The notes beneath the pieces were generated by a model that was not told where the DNA came from, made no database searches, and saw nothing but the letters and a program-made list of their open reading frames with translations. The translations under genes and the position numbers were made by a program. 19,300 nucleotides of DNA. Source: Pseudonocardiales bacterium (GTDB lineage: Bacteria > Actinomycetota > Actinomycetes > Mycobacteriales > Jatrophihabitantaceae). Positions within the stretch are counted from its first letter, which is position 1; each line of letters starts with the position of its first letter. Positions 1-6,864 of this stretch are shown in pieces. The DNA lies in NCBI GenBank assembly GCA_025465405.1, contig JAODNL010000253.1, forward strand, positions 1-19,300. Reading direction: 5' to 3'.

Positions 1-21
1 AGGGACAACCGCCATCCCGTC

Positions 22-56
22 GGTGAGCAGCCCGAGACTAGAGATGTCTGCTCACC
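22..56 (-). terminator. Hairpin at the 3' end of the STAS gene
   Basis: Perfect 9-bp inverted repeat: GGTGAGCAG (22-30) pairs with CTGCTCACC (48-56) around a 17-nt loop. The stem includes the stop codon of the minus-strand STAS gene (52-54), so it would form at the very end of that transcript. There is no obvious U-tract, so it may be an actinobacterial-type terminator or an mRNA-end stabiliser. Function is inferred from position only. Confidence 0.4.
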
Positions 57-414
57 CTCCCGTTCCGTGCTTCGCGCCGGCCATGAACAATGATTCGAGG
101 CCGGTCAGCTGAAGTAACCGCGCGACGCAATCCGTCGGGCGCACGATCTCGATGCGGCAACCGTGCTCGGACAACGCATTGCGCGCCTTGACAACGACGC
201 CCAGCGTACTGGCGTCGATGAATGACACGCCTGACATGTCCAGCTGCACATCCCGCCCCGCGCCGCAGGCCTGGTCCAACGCGTCCGCCAGCACCTGCGC
301 GGTAGCGAGGTCGAACTCGCCGAGGGCATGTACCACCACCGCATCGGAGGCGACACGGATCCGCGCCGACGCGCCGACGCTGTCGTCAGGTGGCCGAGGT
401 TCCGCTGACACCAC
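52..414 (-). CDS. STAS-domain anti-sigma factor antagonist
   Basis: 120-residue single-domain protein that fits the SpoIIAA/RsbV family in length and pattern. The STAS core runs from about residue 18 to 112. The diagnostic segment is FIDASTLGVV (65-74), where Ser69 aligns with the serine that anti-sigma kinases phosphorylate in SpoIIAA. Family role: in its unphosphorylated form it binds an anti-sigma kinase and frees an alternative sigma factor in the cytosol. No kinase or sigma partner lies in the window, so the target is unknown. The start is a GTG pair (412-414 and 409-411) without a clear Shine-Dalgarno sequence. A weak promoter-like pair (TTGACG at 461-466 and TACGAC at 439-444, both read on the minus strand) lies upstream. 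The gene diverges from the deacetylase at 563, leaving 148 bp between the two starts. Confidence 0.85.
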   Translation of the reverse strand: MVSAEPRPPDDSVGASARIRVASDAVVVHALGEFDLATAQVLADALDQACGAGRDVQLDMSGVSFIDASTLGVVVKARNALSEHGCRIEIVRPTDCVARLLQLTGLESLFMAGAKHGTGG

Positions 415-562
415 GAGCGAATCGTACCCGGCGGAAGGGTCGTATCCATGGGGTCGCCTACGTCAAATGCAGGTGGTCTTTGTCGGCGTCCGCCCCGACG
501 ATTGGATGAAGGGGGCGACCGCTGTGCCGTTTGCTGAATCGGGTTGCAGACCGCGTTGGCCG

Positions 563-1486
563 ATGCCCCAAACCCGCGGACGCCTGGGTCGCGGCCGCGC
601 CGCCGTGGCGCGACCACGTGCGCAGCGGCGGGTTGCGCTGATCGTCCTGGCCGCCCTGTGCTTGCTGCCGGCCTGCGACCGGTCGCCCGCCTCGGTGTCC
701 ACCGGCAACGACAAGGTCTCGCCCTCGGCCCGAAGCGGGCAAACCGTCGTCTCGCTGACGTTCGACGACGCGTACGAGAACCACTTCCTGTATGCGCGAC
801 CACTCCTGCTGACGTACGGCATGACGGCGACGTTCTACGTGATCACCTCCGACTCCGACCGCCCCTACCGCTGCTGCATGTCATGGAAGGAGCTGCGAAT
901 CCTGCAGGCTGACGGCAACGACATCGGCTCGCACACCGTCACCCACCCGTATGTCACCCACCTCACGCCTTCGGAGCTGACCCGTGAGGTCTGTGATTCT
1001 CGCCAGGTCATGCTGTCCAACGGCATCATCGATCCGCAGTCATTTGCCTATCCGTTCGGCACGTACGACGCGGCCGCCGAACGCACCGTCCGGCGATGCC
1101 GGTTCACCAACGCCCGACAGGGCGGCGGGATCTCGCCGTCCAACACCACGCCCGGCGCCCCGTACGCAGAATCGCTGCCGCCGAAGGACCCTTACGCCGT
1201 GCGGACCGTCGCCGTAGACGGGTCCAGCCCCATCCAATTGACGCACCTGAAGAGGTTCGTACTGGCTGCGGCGGCCCACGGCGGCGGCTGGCTGCCGATT
1301 ACCTTCCATCAGGTGTGCAAAGCCGATGCCGCGGATTACGGCACCTGCATGTCGAGCTACGGTCCGATCCAGGACACCGTGCTAGCGCAATTCCTCGCCT
1401 GGCTGGGGGCCGCCGGGAAGCCGGGCGGGGCACCTGCCCGGGTAGTCGTCCGTACCATGCGCGAAGCCATCACCGTGAAGCCCTGA
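563..1486 (+). CDS. NodB-type polysaccharide deacetylase, putative lipoprotein
   Basis: 307 residues from ATG 563. The frame is open back to 152, but that part lies antisense to the STAS gene. ATG 563 places a basic N-terminus and hydrophobic segment just before LLPAC, with Cys38 as a likely lipobox cysteine. The NodB motifs look intact: TFDD (Asp68, Asp69), SHTVTH (His124, His128), FAYPFGTYD (161-169) and TFH (His249). Family role: metal-dependent removal of N- or O-acetyl groups from an extracytoplasmic polysaccharide such as chitin-like polymer, peptidoglycan or exopolysaccharide; the substrate is not deducible. Motif 1 reads FDDAY rather than FDDG. The C-terminal third resembles NodB copy 3 of the giant protein at 7596-13835 (GGGW, FHxxC, GPI, PGGAPAR), so the two are homologous. 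Its TGA abuts the stop codon of the convergent flavoprotein gene. Confidence 0.85.
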   Translation: MPQTRGRLGRGRAAVARPRAQRRVALIVLAALCLLPACDRSPASVSTGNDKVSPSARSGQTVVSLTFDDAYENHFLYARPLLLTYGMTATFYVITSDSDRPYRCCMSWKELRILQADGNDIGSHTVTHPYVTHLTPSELTREVCDSRQVMLSNGIIDPQSFAYPFGTYDAAAERTVRRCRFTNARQGGGISPSNTTPGAPYAESLPPKDPYAVRTVAVDGSSPIQLTHLKRFVLAAAAHGGGWLPITFHQVCKADAADYGTCMSSYGPIQDTVLAQFLAWLGAAGKPGGAPARVVVRTMREAITVKP

Positions 1487-1489
1487 TCA
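1484..1489. other. Back-to-back stop codons (TGATCA)
   Basis: The deacetylase stop TGA (1484-1486, plus) is directly followed by the complement of the flavoprotein stop (1487-1489, minus). Two convergent genes therefore end with zero intergenic bases. No separate terminator fits between them, so each transcript must run into the other gene or end inside it. Confidence 0.9.
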
Positions 1490-2722
1490 CGTTCGGCGCG
1501 AGCGGCCCGGGCGCAACGCGAGGGCCGAGGCGAGACGCGTGGTTCCGGCCGCCACCGCCCGGTGCGGGCCGGGTAGCGCGCCGCGAACCAGGTCGTTCCA
1601 GTACAGCCCCCAGGCGCCCCCCACCGCGCTGCGCACGAGCGGGGCGGTGAGCACTCGTCCAGCGACGGAGACCGAGCCCGGGTGCCGAACGATGCCACGT
1701 TGCACGGGCGCGTTGATCCGGTGATGGGCGGTGAAGGTGCGCAGGGATTCGCGGTAGCACGCGGCCGCTCCGTCCGGGCGTCCCGCCAAGATCGCGTTCG
1801 CGGCGGCCCGGCCGCTGGCCATGGCCTGCGCGATGCCTTCGCCCTGCAGCGGGTTGACCAGGCCGGCGGCGTCGCCGGTGAGCAGCACCGTGCCGCGAGC
1901 AGGCAGGGTGCCGATCAGGCCCATCTTCAACCAGCCGCCGAGCAGCGGCACGGAGCCGCGTCGGACAGCGGGCAACAGCCCCTGCCGGTGCAGGTAGCCA
2001 CAGAAGTCGTCGAACCGTTCGCCGGCCTGCCGGGCGAGCAGCCGATCCGGGCCGACGGCCAGGCCGAGTCCGACGTTGGCGCCTCCGTCGGCGGTGGGGA
2101 AGATCCAGCCGTAGCCGGGAAACAGCCGCCACGGTTCGGGTTCCCACAGCAGGATGTGCGGTAGGTCGACCGGTGCGTCGACGTAGCCACGCAACGCGAA
2201 ACCCCACAACGCGCGCCGAGCGTCGACCAGGCCCGCCGCCGTTGCGACTCGGCTGGTGGCCCCGTCGGCGCCGACGACGACGTCCGCACGTAGTTCACCG
2301 CCGGCCGCAAGCTGGACGCCGCCGGGTGTCAGCGGATCTCCGGTCAGTCCCACGAACAGGTCGCGCACCGGGCAGGCCCCGGCCGCAACGGCGGCCTCGA
2401 ACAGCGCGCGGTCGAACACCAGCCGCGACACCGCGAGTGCATGGTCCGGATAGTCCGCACCCGGCAGGGCAGGCAGCAGAGCACGCCGCCCGGACGGGCC
2501 GACGACGATCATGTCGCCGACCCGTCGAGCCTCCGCGACCTCGATACCGAACTCTTCGAGCAGCCGCACGCCGCGCGGTCCGACGAGGTCGCCGCACGCT
2601 TTGTCGCGCGGGAAGGCGCGCCGATCGACCAGCGCAACCCGGGCGCCCGCCCGCGCCAGGCAGAGCGCGGCCGTGCTGCCGGCAGGCCCGGCGCCTACGA
2701 TGACGGCGTCGAAGCTCAGCAT
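1487..2722 (-). CDS. Geranylgeranyl reductase family FAD-dependent oxidoreductase
   Basis: 411 residues from ATG 2720-2722; a longer open frame to 2929 overlaps the divergent methyltransferase and was not used. Residues 5-35 form an FAD-binding Rossmann fold (VIVGAGPAGS, Gly10/12/15). RDKACGD (39-45) is the signature of geranylgeranyl reductases. GADGATSR (151-158), GYGWIFPT (203-210) and the second FAD motif TGDAAGLVNPLQGEGI (282-297) complete the family pattern. Family role: reduction of isoprenoid double bonds. In actinobacteria a member, MenJ, saturates one isoprene unit of menaquinone. The divergent UbiE/MenG-type gene 36 bp away supports a quinone role, but reduction of another polyprenyl lipid cannot be excluded. 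The enzyme is probably membrane-associated. Confidence 0.88.
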   Translation of the reverse strand: MLSFDAVIVGAGPAGSTAALCLARAGARVALVDRRAFPRDKACGDLVGPRGVRLLEEFGIEVAEARRVGDMIVVGPSGRRALLPALPGADYPDHALAVSRLVFDRALFEAAVAAGACPVRDLFVGLTGDPLTPGGVQLAAGGELRADVVVGADGATSRVATAAGLVDARRALWGFALRGYVDAPVDLPHILLWEPEPWRLFPGYGWIFPTADGGANVGLGLAVGPDRLLARQAGERFDDFCGYLHRQGLLPAVRRGSVPLLGGWLKMGLIGTLPARGTVLLTGDAAGLVNPLQGEGIAQAMASGRAAANAILAGRPDGAAACYRESLRTFTAHHRINAPVQRGIVRHPGSVSVAGRVLTAPLVRSAVGGAWGLYWNDLVRGALPGPHRAVAAGTTRLASALALRPGRSRRT

Positions 2723-2758
2723 GGCGCGAGGCCTTCCAGCGATTGGGGAAAGAGCGAG

Positions 2759-3517
2759 ATGCGATCCGTGGCACGATCCGCGGCGGCACCCGCGGGCACG
2801 CCCAACGACTTCGCCCGCGACCTGTTCGACGGGCTTGCCGACCGGTACGACCTGCTCGCCGAGGTGCTGTCCTTCGGACAGAACCATCGGTGGCGCGCCG
2901 CGATGGTCGACGCCGTGGCCACGATGCAACCGCCCCCGCGACGGGTGCTCGACGTGGCCACCGGAACCGGCGGTGTGGCCCTCATGCTGAGCGAGCGTAC
3001 CGCCGCGTCGATCGTCGGCGTCGATCTCACCGAACAGATGCTGCGCCGCGGCCGCAAGCGGATCATCCAGCGCAGCAAGGACGATCGCATCCGCCTCGTG
3101 GTTGGCCGCGGCGAGCAGCTACCGTTCGCGGACGGCACGTTCGACGCGCTTACCTTCACCTACCTGCTGCGCTACGTTGCCGACCCGGCCGCGACGATCC
3201 GCGAGCTTGCTCGGGTCGTGCGACCCGGCGGACAGGTCGCCAATCTCGAGTTTGCCGTGCCGACCAACCTTGCGTGGCGGACTGCCTGGATCGGCTACAC
3301 CCGGACCGTGCTGCCACTCGCCGGGCTGCTCACCGGCGGGCGCGAATGGTATGAGGTCGGCCGCTTCCTCGGCCCGTCGATCAGCGCGTTCTACCAGCGC
3401 TATCCGGTGTGGTCGTTGCAGGACATGTGGCGCGCCGCGGGGTTGGAGGCGGTCACGAGCAGGCCGATGAGTCTCGGCGGCGGCCTGGTCACGTGGGCTC
3501 GCAAGGTCGATGGTTGA
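2759..3517 (+). CDS. menG: UbiE/MenG-family quinone C-methyltransferase
   Basis: 252 residues from ATG 2759, preceded by a GGGGAAAG stretch. The N-terminus carries the UbiE signature FDGLADRYDLLAEVLSFG (23-40) followed by HRWR (43-46). The SAM-binding motif is VLDVATGTGG (63-72) with the acidic VGVDL (86-90), and there is a C-terminal LGPSISAFY (204-212) typical of UbiE. Family role: the final SAM-dependent methylation of demethylmenaquinone. One departure is that the usual GLRNV segment reads LLRYV (136-140), so this may be a specialised paralogue rather than the housekeeping enzyme. It ends inside the next gene with an 8-bp overlap, which implies translational coupling with the membrane protein at 3510, and it diverges from the flavoprotein gene. 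Confidence 0.82.
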   Translation: MRSVARSAAAPAGTPNDFARDLFDGLADRYDLLAEVLSFGQNHRWRAAMVDAVATMQPPPRRVLDVATGTGGVALMLSERTAASIVGVDLTEQMLRRGRKRIIQRSKDDRIRLVVGRGEQLPFADGTFDALTFTYLLRYVADPAATIRELARVVRPGGQVANLEFAVPTNLAWRTAWIGYTRTVLPLAGLLTGGREWYEVGRFLGPSISAFYQRYPVWSLQDMWRAAGLEAVTSRPMSLGGGLVTWARKVDG

Positions 3518-4259
3518 GCGCCGCTTGCCGGCTGGAGCCGCGTTCTATGCGCGCCATGGCGGCAAACGGGCGGACTGGTGGACGCTGCTCCACCCGCCGT
3601 ACACGATCTGGCACCTCAGCTACGTGGTCATGGGCGCAGCCCTCGCGCCGCGGCTGTCGCGGGCGATGCTCGGGGCCACCATCCTCGCGTTCTTCCTTGC
3701 CGTCGGCCTGGCCGCGCACGCACTCGACGAACTGCACGGACGGCCACTCGACACCACGATCAGTGCGCAGACGTTGCGCATCGTCGCGGCGACGAGCCTG
3801 GCCGGCGCGGTGGTCCTCGGCGCCCTCGCCGTGCCGCACAGCAGCGTGCTACTCGTGCCATGCATCGCGATCGGCGTGCTGCTCGTGCTCGGCTACAACC
3901 TCGAACTCCTAGGCGGACGCCTGCACACCGACATCGGTTTCGCGGTTGCGTGGGGTGGGTTCCCCGTCCTCGTCGGCTTCCTTGCCCAAGCACCGCCGAT
4001 GACCGAGGCGGTCACCGTTGCCGCGCTGGCTCTGGCCCTCGCCACCACCGCCCTCTCCTATACCCAACGGCGGCTCAGCACACCCGCCCGAGAATTACGC
4101 CGGCGCGTGTCCGGCGTCCACGGCGTGATGACCATGACCGACGGCACGCGGCACTCGCTGGACCGGACCGCATTGCTAGCGCCCCTGGAGGCGGCGCTCA
4201 AGGCACTCTCGATCGCCATGCCGATGCTCGCCCTCACGCTGCTACTCGCGCGCACATAG
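3510..4259 (+). CDS. Polytopic membrane protein, possibly a divergent UbiA-like prenyltransferase
   Basis: 249 residues with about seven hydrophobic segments (near 33-50, 52-71, 92-108, 112-132, 143-160, 166-183, 232-247). The ATG overlaps the methyltransferase stop by 8 bp, so the two are probably co-translated. HALDELHGRP (70-79) sits where UbiA prenyltransferases carry their first Asp-rich NDxxDxxxD motif. YNLELLGGRL with a downstream AVAWGGFPVLVG (129-155) resembles their second half. Only part of the acidic signature is present, so UbiA membership is a resemblance rather than an assignment. Context with a UbiE-type methylase and a geranylgeranyl-reductase homologue favours quinone or polyprenyl-lipid chemistry. 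It could instead be a non-catalytic membrane partner. Residues 184-231 form a basic, probably cytosolic stretch. Confidence 0.6.
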   Translation: MVERRLPAGAAFYARHGGKRADWWTLLHPPYTIWHLSYVVMGAALAPRLSRAMLGATILAFFLAVGLAAHALDELHGRPLDTTISAQTLRIVAATSLAGAVVLGALAVPHSSVLLVPCIAIGVLLVLGYNLELLGGRLHTDIGFAVAWGGFPVLVGFLAQAPPMTEAVTVAALALALATTALSYTQRRLSTPARELRRRVSGVHGVMTMTDGTRHSLDRTALLAPLEAALKALSIAMPMLALTLLLART

Positions 4260-4331
4260 GTATGCCGCCCGTTTGACCTGCGGGCCATCGGACTGACCGG
4301 CGAGCCAGCGCGACTCATTCGTTTGGATGAG

Positions 4332-4345
4332 GCGCCCGCGGGCGC
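4332..4345. repeat. Perfect 14-bp GC palindrome
   Basis: GCGCCCGCGGGCGC is a complete palindrome in the 167-bp gap between the membrane protein (ends 4259) and the surface operon (starts 4427). As RNA it could form a 5-bp GC stem with a CGCG loop. It may be a terminator for the upstream operon or a protein site for the downstream one. No other element was recognised in the gap. Confidence 0.35.
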
Positions 4346-4414
4346 GTGTGCCTACCGTCGAGTTGTCGGGCCGGGCCGGGCCGTGGATGGACGATCCCCG
4401 TCTGTCGAACGGTC

Positions 4415-4419
4415 GGAGG
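4415..4419 (+). promoter_or_regulatory. Shine-Dalgarno sequence fixing the GTG start at 4427
   Basis: GGAGG lies 7 nt before GTG 4427. The in-frame ATG at 4442 is 22 nt away and has no site of its own, so GTG 4427 is the better start. Confidence 0.7.
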
Positions 4420-4426
4420 TAGTGCC

Positions 4427-5251
4427 GTGGGGACGAAGACAATGGTGAGCCATTCCTACGTCTTCGTCGCGACCGTGCTCGTGTTCGCGACAGGAGTGTC
4501 GTGCTCGGTCGTTCATCACCGGCACCGGCCGCAGCCGGCCGTCGGCCGCGCCGCGACGGGCCCGATCGAGCAGGCCGAGACATGGGCAAAGGCCAACCTC
4601 GCGCCAGGAACTCGGGTCGGCGTCGACTTCGCATTTCCGGATGCTCTCGGCCGCAATCGGCCGGTCGCGCTCGATGTGCTCTCCCTCGGCGGGGCAGACT
4701 GGCGCGCCGACGCTTTCGTCCTGTCCACCGCCGAACTGCGCGACGAAGCCGGCTCCATCGACTCGGTATCCGCCGCGCTCGCATCGTCGCTGCCCGTCGC
4801 GGTGTTCGGAAGCGGCGCCGCTCGGGTCGAGCTGCGCGAGATCGCCACCGACGGGGCGGCCGCACTCACCGATCGCTGGCGGCACGATCTCGCCGCCCGT
4901 ACGTCGGCGGGCATCGGCTTGCTGCGCAACCCGCGCGTGGAGGCGACCACGTCCTCGCAAGCCGCGCTGCGCCACGGCGGACTGGATCTGCGGGCGGCGA
5001 CCGTGATCGCATGGCTGGCCGCGAAAACTCCGGTCCGCATTACCGATGTCGCCATCGATGGTGCCGAGGCCGCCGCTGGCCGGCCGGCCCGGCGCATGAC
5101 CATCTCCATCGCCGACGCCACGATCGCGCTGTCAGCCGAGCTCGCGGCGCTACCGCCTGACTACCGGCCAGCGAGTGTCACCCCGCTGCCGCGCGGACTG
5201 CTTCGGCTGTGGTGGACCGTCGCCACCGCGCCGGTGGTGTCGCTGGACTGA
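4427..5251 (+). CDS. Anchored extracytoplasmic protein resembling the C-terminal domain of actinobacterial GT39-type membrane proteins
   Basis: 274 residues from GTG 4427. Residues 11-27 are hydrophobic and end in GVSC (Cys26), so the protein is either membrane-anchored or a lipoprotein with an atypical lipobox. The rest is soluble and alanine-rich. WAKANLAPGTRVGVD (53-67), the later PVAVFGSGAARVELREI (123-139) and GIGLLRNPRVEAT (162-174) resemble, from memory, the soluble tail of large actinobacterial dolichyl-mannosyltransferase-like glycosyltransferases (WLxxNLPPGAxVLVD, then VASFGxGxxRVEVRRI). Here that tail stands alone, without the polytopic catalytic part. No catalytic motif was recognised. 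It is first in an operon with the DUF4397 protein (38 bp downstream) and the sortase, suggesting a surface-assembly role. The function is unknown. Confidence 0.65.
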   Translation: MGTKTMVSHSYVFVATVLVFATGVSCSVVHHRHRPQPAVGRAATGPIEQAETWAKANLAPGTRVGVDFAFPDALGRNRPVALDVLSLGGADWRADAFVLSTAELRDEAGSIDSVSAALASSLPVAVFGSGAARVELREIATDGAAALTDRWRHDLAARTSAGIGLLRNPRVEATTSSQAALRHGGLDLRAATVIAWLAAKTPVRITDVAIDGAEAAAGRPARRMTISIADATIALSAELAALPPDYRPASVTPLPRGLLRLWWTVATAPVVSLD

Positions 5252-5289
5252 ACAACGCTGAGCGATCCGAGACGATCACAAGGAGTGCC

Positions 5290-6168
5290 ATGAAACGATC
5301 ATCGACACGCGGCGCGCTGTTGGCTGGTATCGCCGCGACACTGCTCGCCAGCTCTGGCCTGGCAAGCGCAGCCGCGGCCCGGCCCGCCGCAGTGCCCGCC
5401 GACTCCTCGGCCATCGTGCGGGGTGCTCACTTCTCCCCGGACACTCCGGGCGTCGACGTCTATCTGACCGCGTTCGCGGGCGGGACGACGAGCCTCTGGC
5501 TCTCGGGCGTCGGCTACGGCGATGTGAGCCCCTACCAGCGTCTCGCGCCGGGCGCGTACACCGTCGCCATGCGTGCCCACAACGCGCCCGCCTCGACACC
5601 GGCGGCATTGAGCTGGGTCCTGAACGCCCGAAGCGGACAGGCCTACACGGCGGCCGCGGTCGGCATGAACAAGCAGCTACACGGCATCATCCTGCGTGAC
5701 GAGCTCACGCCGCCCGGCACCGGTACGGGTCTGGTGCGGGTCATCCAGGCCGCCAGTCGCGCCCCCCAAGCCACCGTCACCGCACTGCACGGACCCGTCA
5801 TCGCGAAGAATGCCGCATTCGCCACCAGCACGGCGTACGCGACGGTGCCTGCCGGGAACTGGCCGATCCGGGCCAGCTCGCTGACCACCCCGAGTGTCGC
5901 CACCAGCTCCGACCTACGGATCCACTCCGGCACGGTCACCTCGATCGTGCTGCTCGACGGCAAGCCCACCGGAATCGCTATCCGTACCGTGGTCGACGCA
6001 GCGGGCGCCGCGATCGCACCCATCGGCGCGATACCCGCCGGCGGCGGCGGCACCGCGCCGCGCCCCGGTCCGGCGTGGGCCGGCGCCGCTCTTCTGCTCG
6101 GCGGTATCGCACTCGCCGGCACCGTCGGCATCGCCCGCCGGCGCACCAGGATGCCGACCGCTCGGTGA
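5290..6168 (+). CDS. Secreted DUF4397-domain protein with C-terminal membrane anchor
   Basis: 292 residues from ATG 5290, with AAGGAG at 5280-5285. An N-terminal signal peptide covers about residues 1-34 (basic MKRSSTR, hydrophobic core, SAAAA region). The body has the DUF4397 pattern: VRGAHFSPDTPGVDVYL near residues 43-59 and a Gly-Ala-Tyr-Thr-Val strand (LAPGAYTVAM) typical of a beta-sandwich. A glycine/proline linker (GGGG...PRPGP) precedes a C-terminal membrane segment and the basic tail ARRRTR. This is the topology of a sortase substrate, but no LPXTG or LAXTG motif is visible. The function of DUF4397 is not established; surface display is inferred. The stop overlaps the sortase start (TGATG). 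Confidence 0.82.
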   Translation: MKRSSTRGALLAGIAATLLASSGLASAAAARPAAVPADSSAIVRGAHFSPDTPGVDVYLTAFAGGTTSLWLSGVGYGDVSPYQRLAPGAYTVAMRAHNAPASTPAALSWVLNARSGQAYTAAAVGMNKQLHGIILRDELTPPGTGTGLVRVIQAASRAPQATVTALHGPVIAKNAAFATSTAYATVPAGNWPIRASSLTTPSVATSSDLRIHSGTVTSIVLLDGKPTGIAIRTVVDAAGAAIAPIGAIPAGGGGTAPRPGPAWAGAALLLGGIALAGTVGIARRRTRMPTAR

Positions 6169-6845
6169 TGGCGCGCACCGCAGCGTGGTCCCTGGTGGCG
6201 ATCGCGATCGGAGTGATCCTCGCCGCCGTGGGCGTCCGCGCTGCTGTGCACCCGACGTCCAGTCCTGCTGCAATGCCGCCGCCCGGTGCCGCCACCCCGA
6301 TGGCTACGACCACGCAATCCGGCCGAGGGCTCGGGGCACTCCCCCCGCTACCGCATGGGCCGACCGGTCCCGCCCATGCGGCGCCACGCGCGCCTGCGCA
6401 ATCGGCACTGCCCGTGCGACTGACGATCCCGGCCATCGGCGTCGACACCCCCCTCGAACATCTCGGCCTGCTGCCCGATCACACCCTCAGGCCGCCTGCT
6501 CGATGGGACGAAGCCGGCTGGTATGCCGACGGGGTACGCCCCGGGGATCCCGGGCCGGCGGTCATCGCCGGGCATGTCGACTCGGTGTCCGGACCGGCGG
6601 TGTTCTACCGGTTGCGCGAATTGCGTCCCGGCGCTGTCGCCCTGGTCGTGGAGCAGAGCGGGGTAACCCTGAGGTTCGTGATCGACACCGTCGCCGCCTA
6701 CCCCAAGAACCGGTTCCCGACCGCTCGGGTGTACGGCCCCAGCCCACTGCCCGAGCTCAGTCTGGTCACGTGCACCGGCGACTTCGACTGGAATGCCCAT
6801 AGCTATCTGGACAACCTGGTCGTGACCGCTCACGTCACCGCGTGA
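6168..6845 (+). CDS. Class F sortase
   Basis: 225 residues from ATG 6168, which overlaps the DUF4397 gene stop by one base. An N-terminal membrane anchor (about 5-25) and a Pro/Ala-rich linker (30-80) precede the sortase beta-barrel. Class F features are IPAIGVDTPLEHLGL (87-101), VIAGHVDS with catalytic His136, FYRLREL (146-152), YPKNRFPT (178-185), VYGPSP (188-193) and LVTCTGDFD with catalytic Cys202. Family role: cysteine transpeptidase joining surface proteins to the cell wall, acting outside the membrane. The segment after the cysteine reads SYLDN (211-216 region), where I recall many class F enzymes having YRDN; Leu214 may therefore replace the catalytic arginine. The adjacent DUF4397 protein is its likely partner. 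Confidence 0.88.
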   Translation: MARTAAWSLVAIAIGVILAAVGVRAAVHPTSSPAAMPPPGAATPMATTTQSGRGLGALPPLPHGPTGPAHAAPRAPAQSALPVRLTIPAIGVDTPLEHLGLLPDHTLRPPARWDEAGWYADGVRPGDPGPAVIAGHVDSVSGPAVFYRLRELRPGAVALVVEQSGVTLRFVIDTVAAYPKNRFPTARVYGPSPLPELSLVTCTGDFDWNAHSYLDNLVVTAHVTA

Positions 6846-6864
6846 CCGGAAATGTTGGCCACGT

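Noticed and set aside
152..562. N-terminal extension of the deacetylase frame
   Set aside because: Antisense to the STAS gene, composition unlike protein, and it would put the signal segment about 160 residues inside the protein.
2723..2929. N-terminal extension of the flavoprotein
   Set aside because: Runs antisense into the methylase coding region; the FAD motif normally starts a few residues after the true Met, as it does from 2722.
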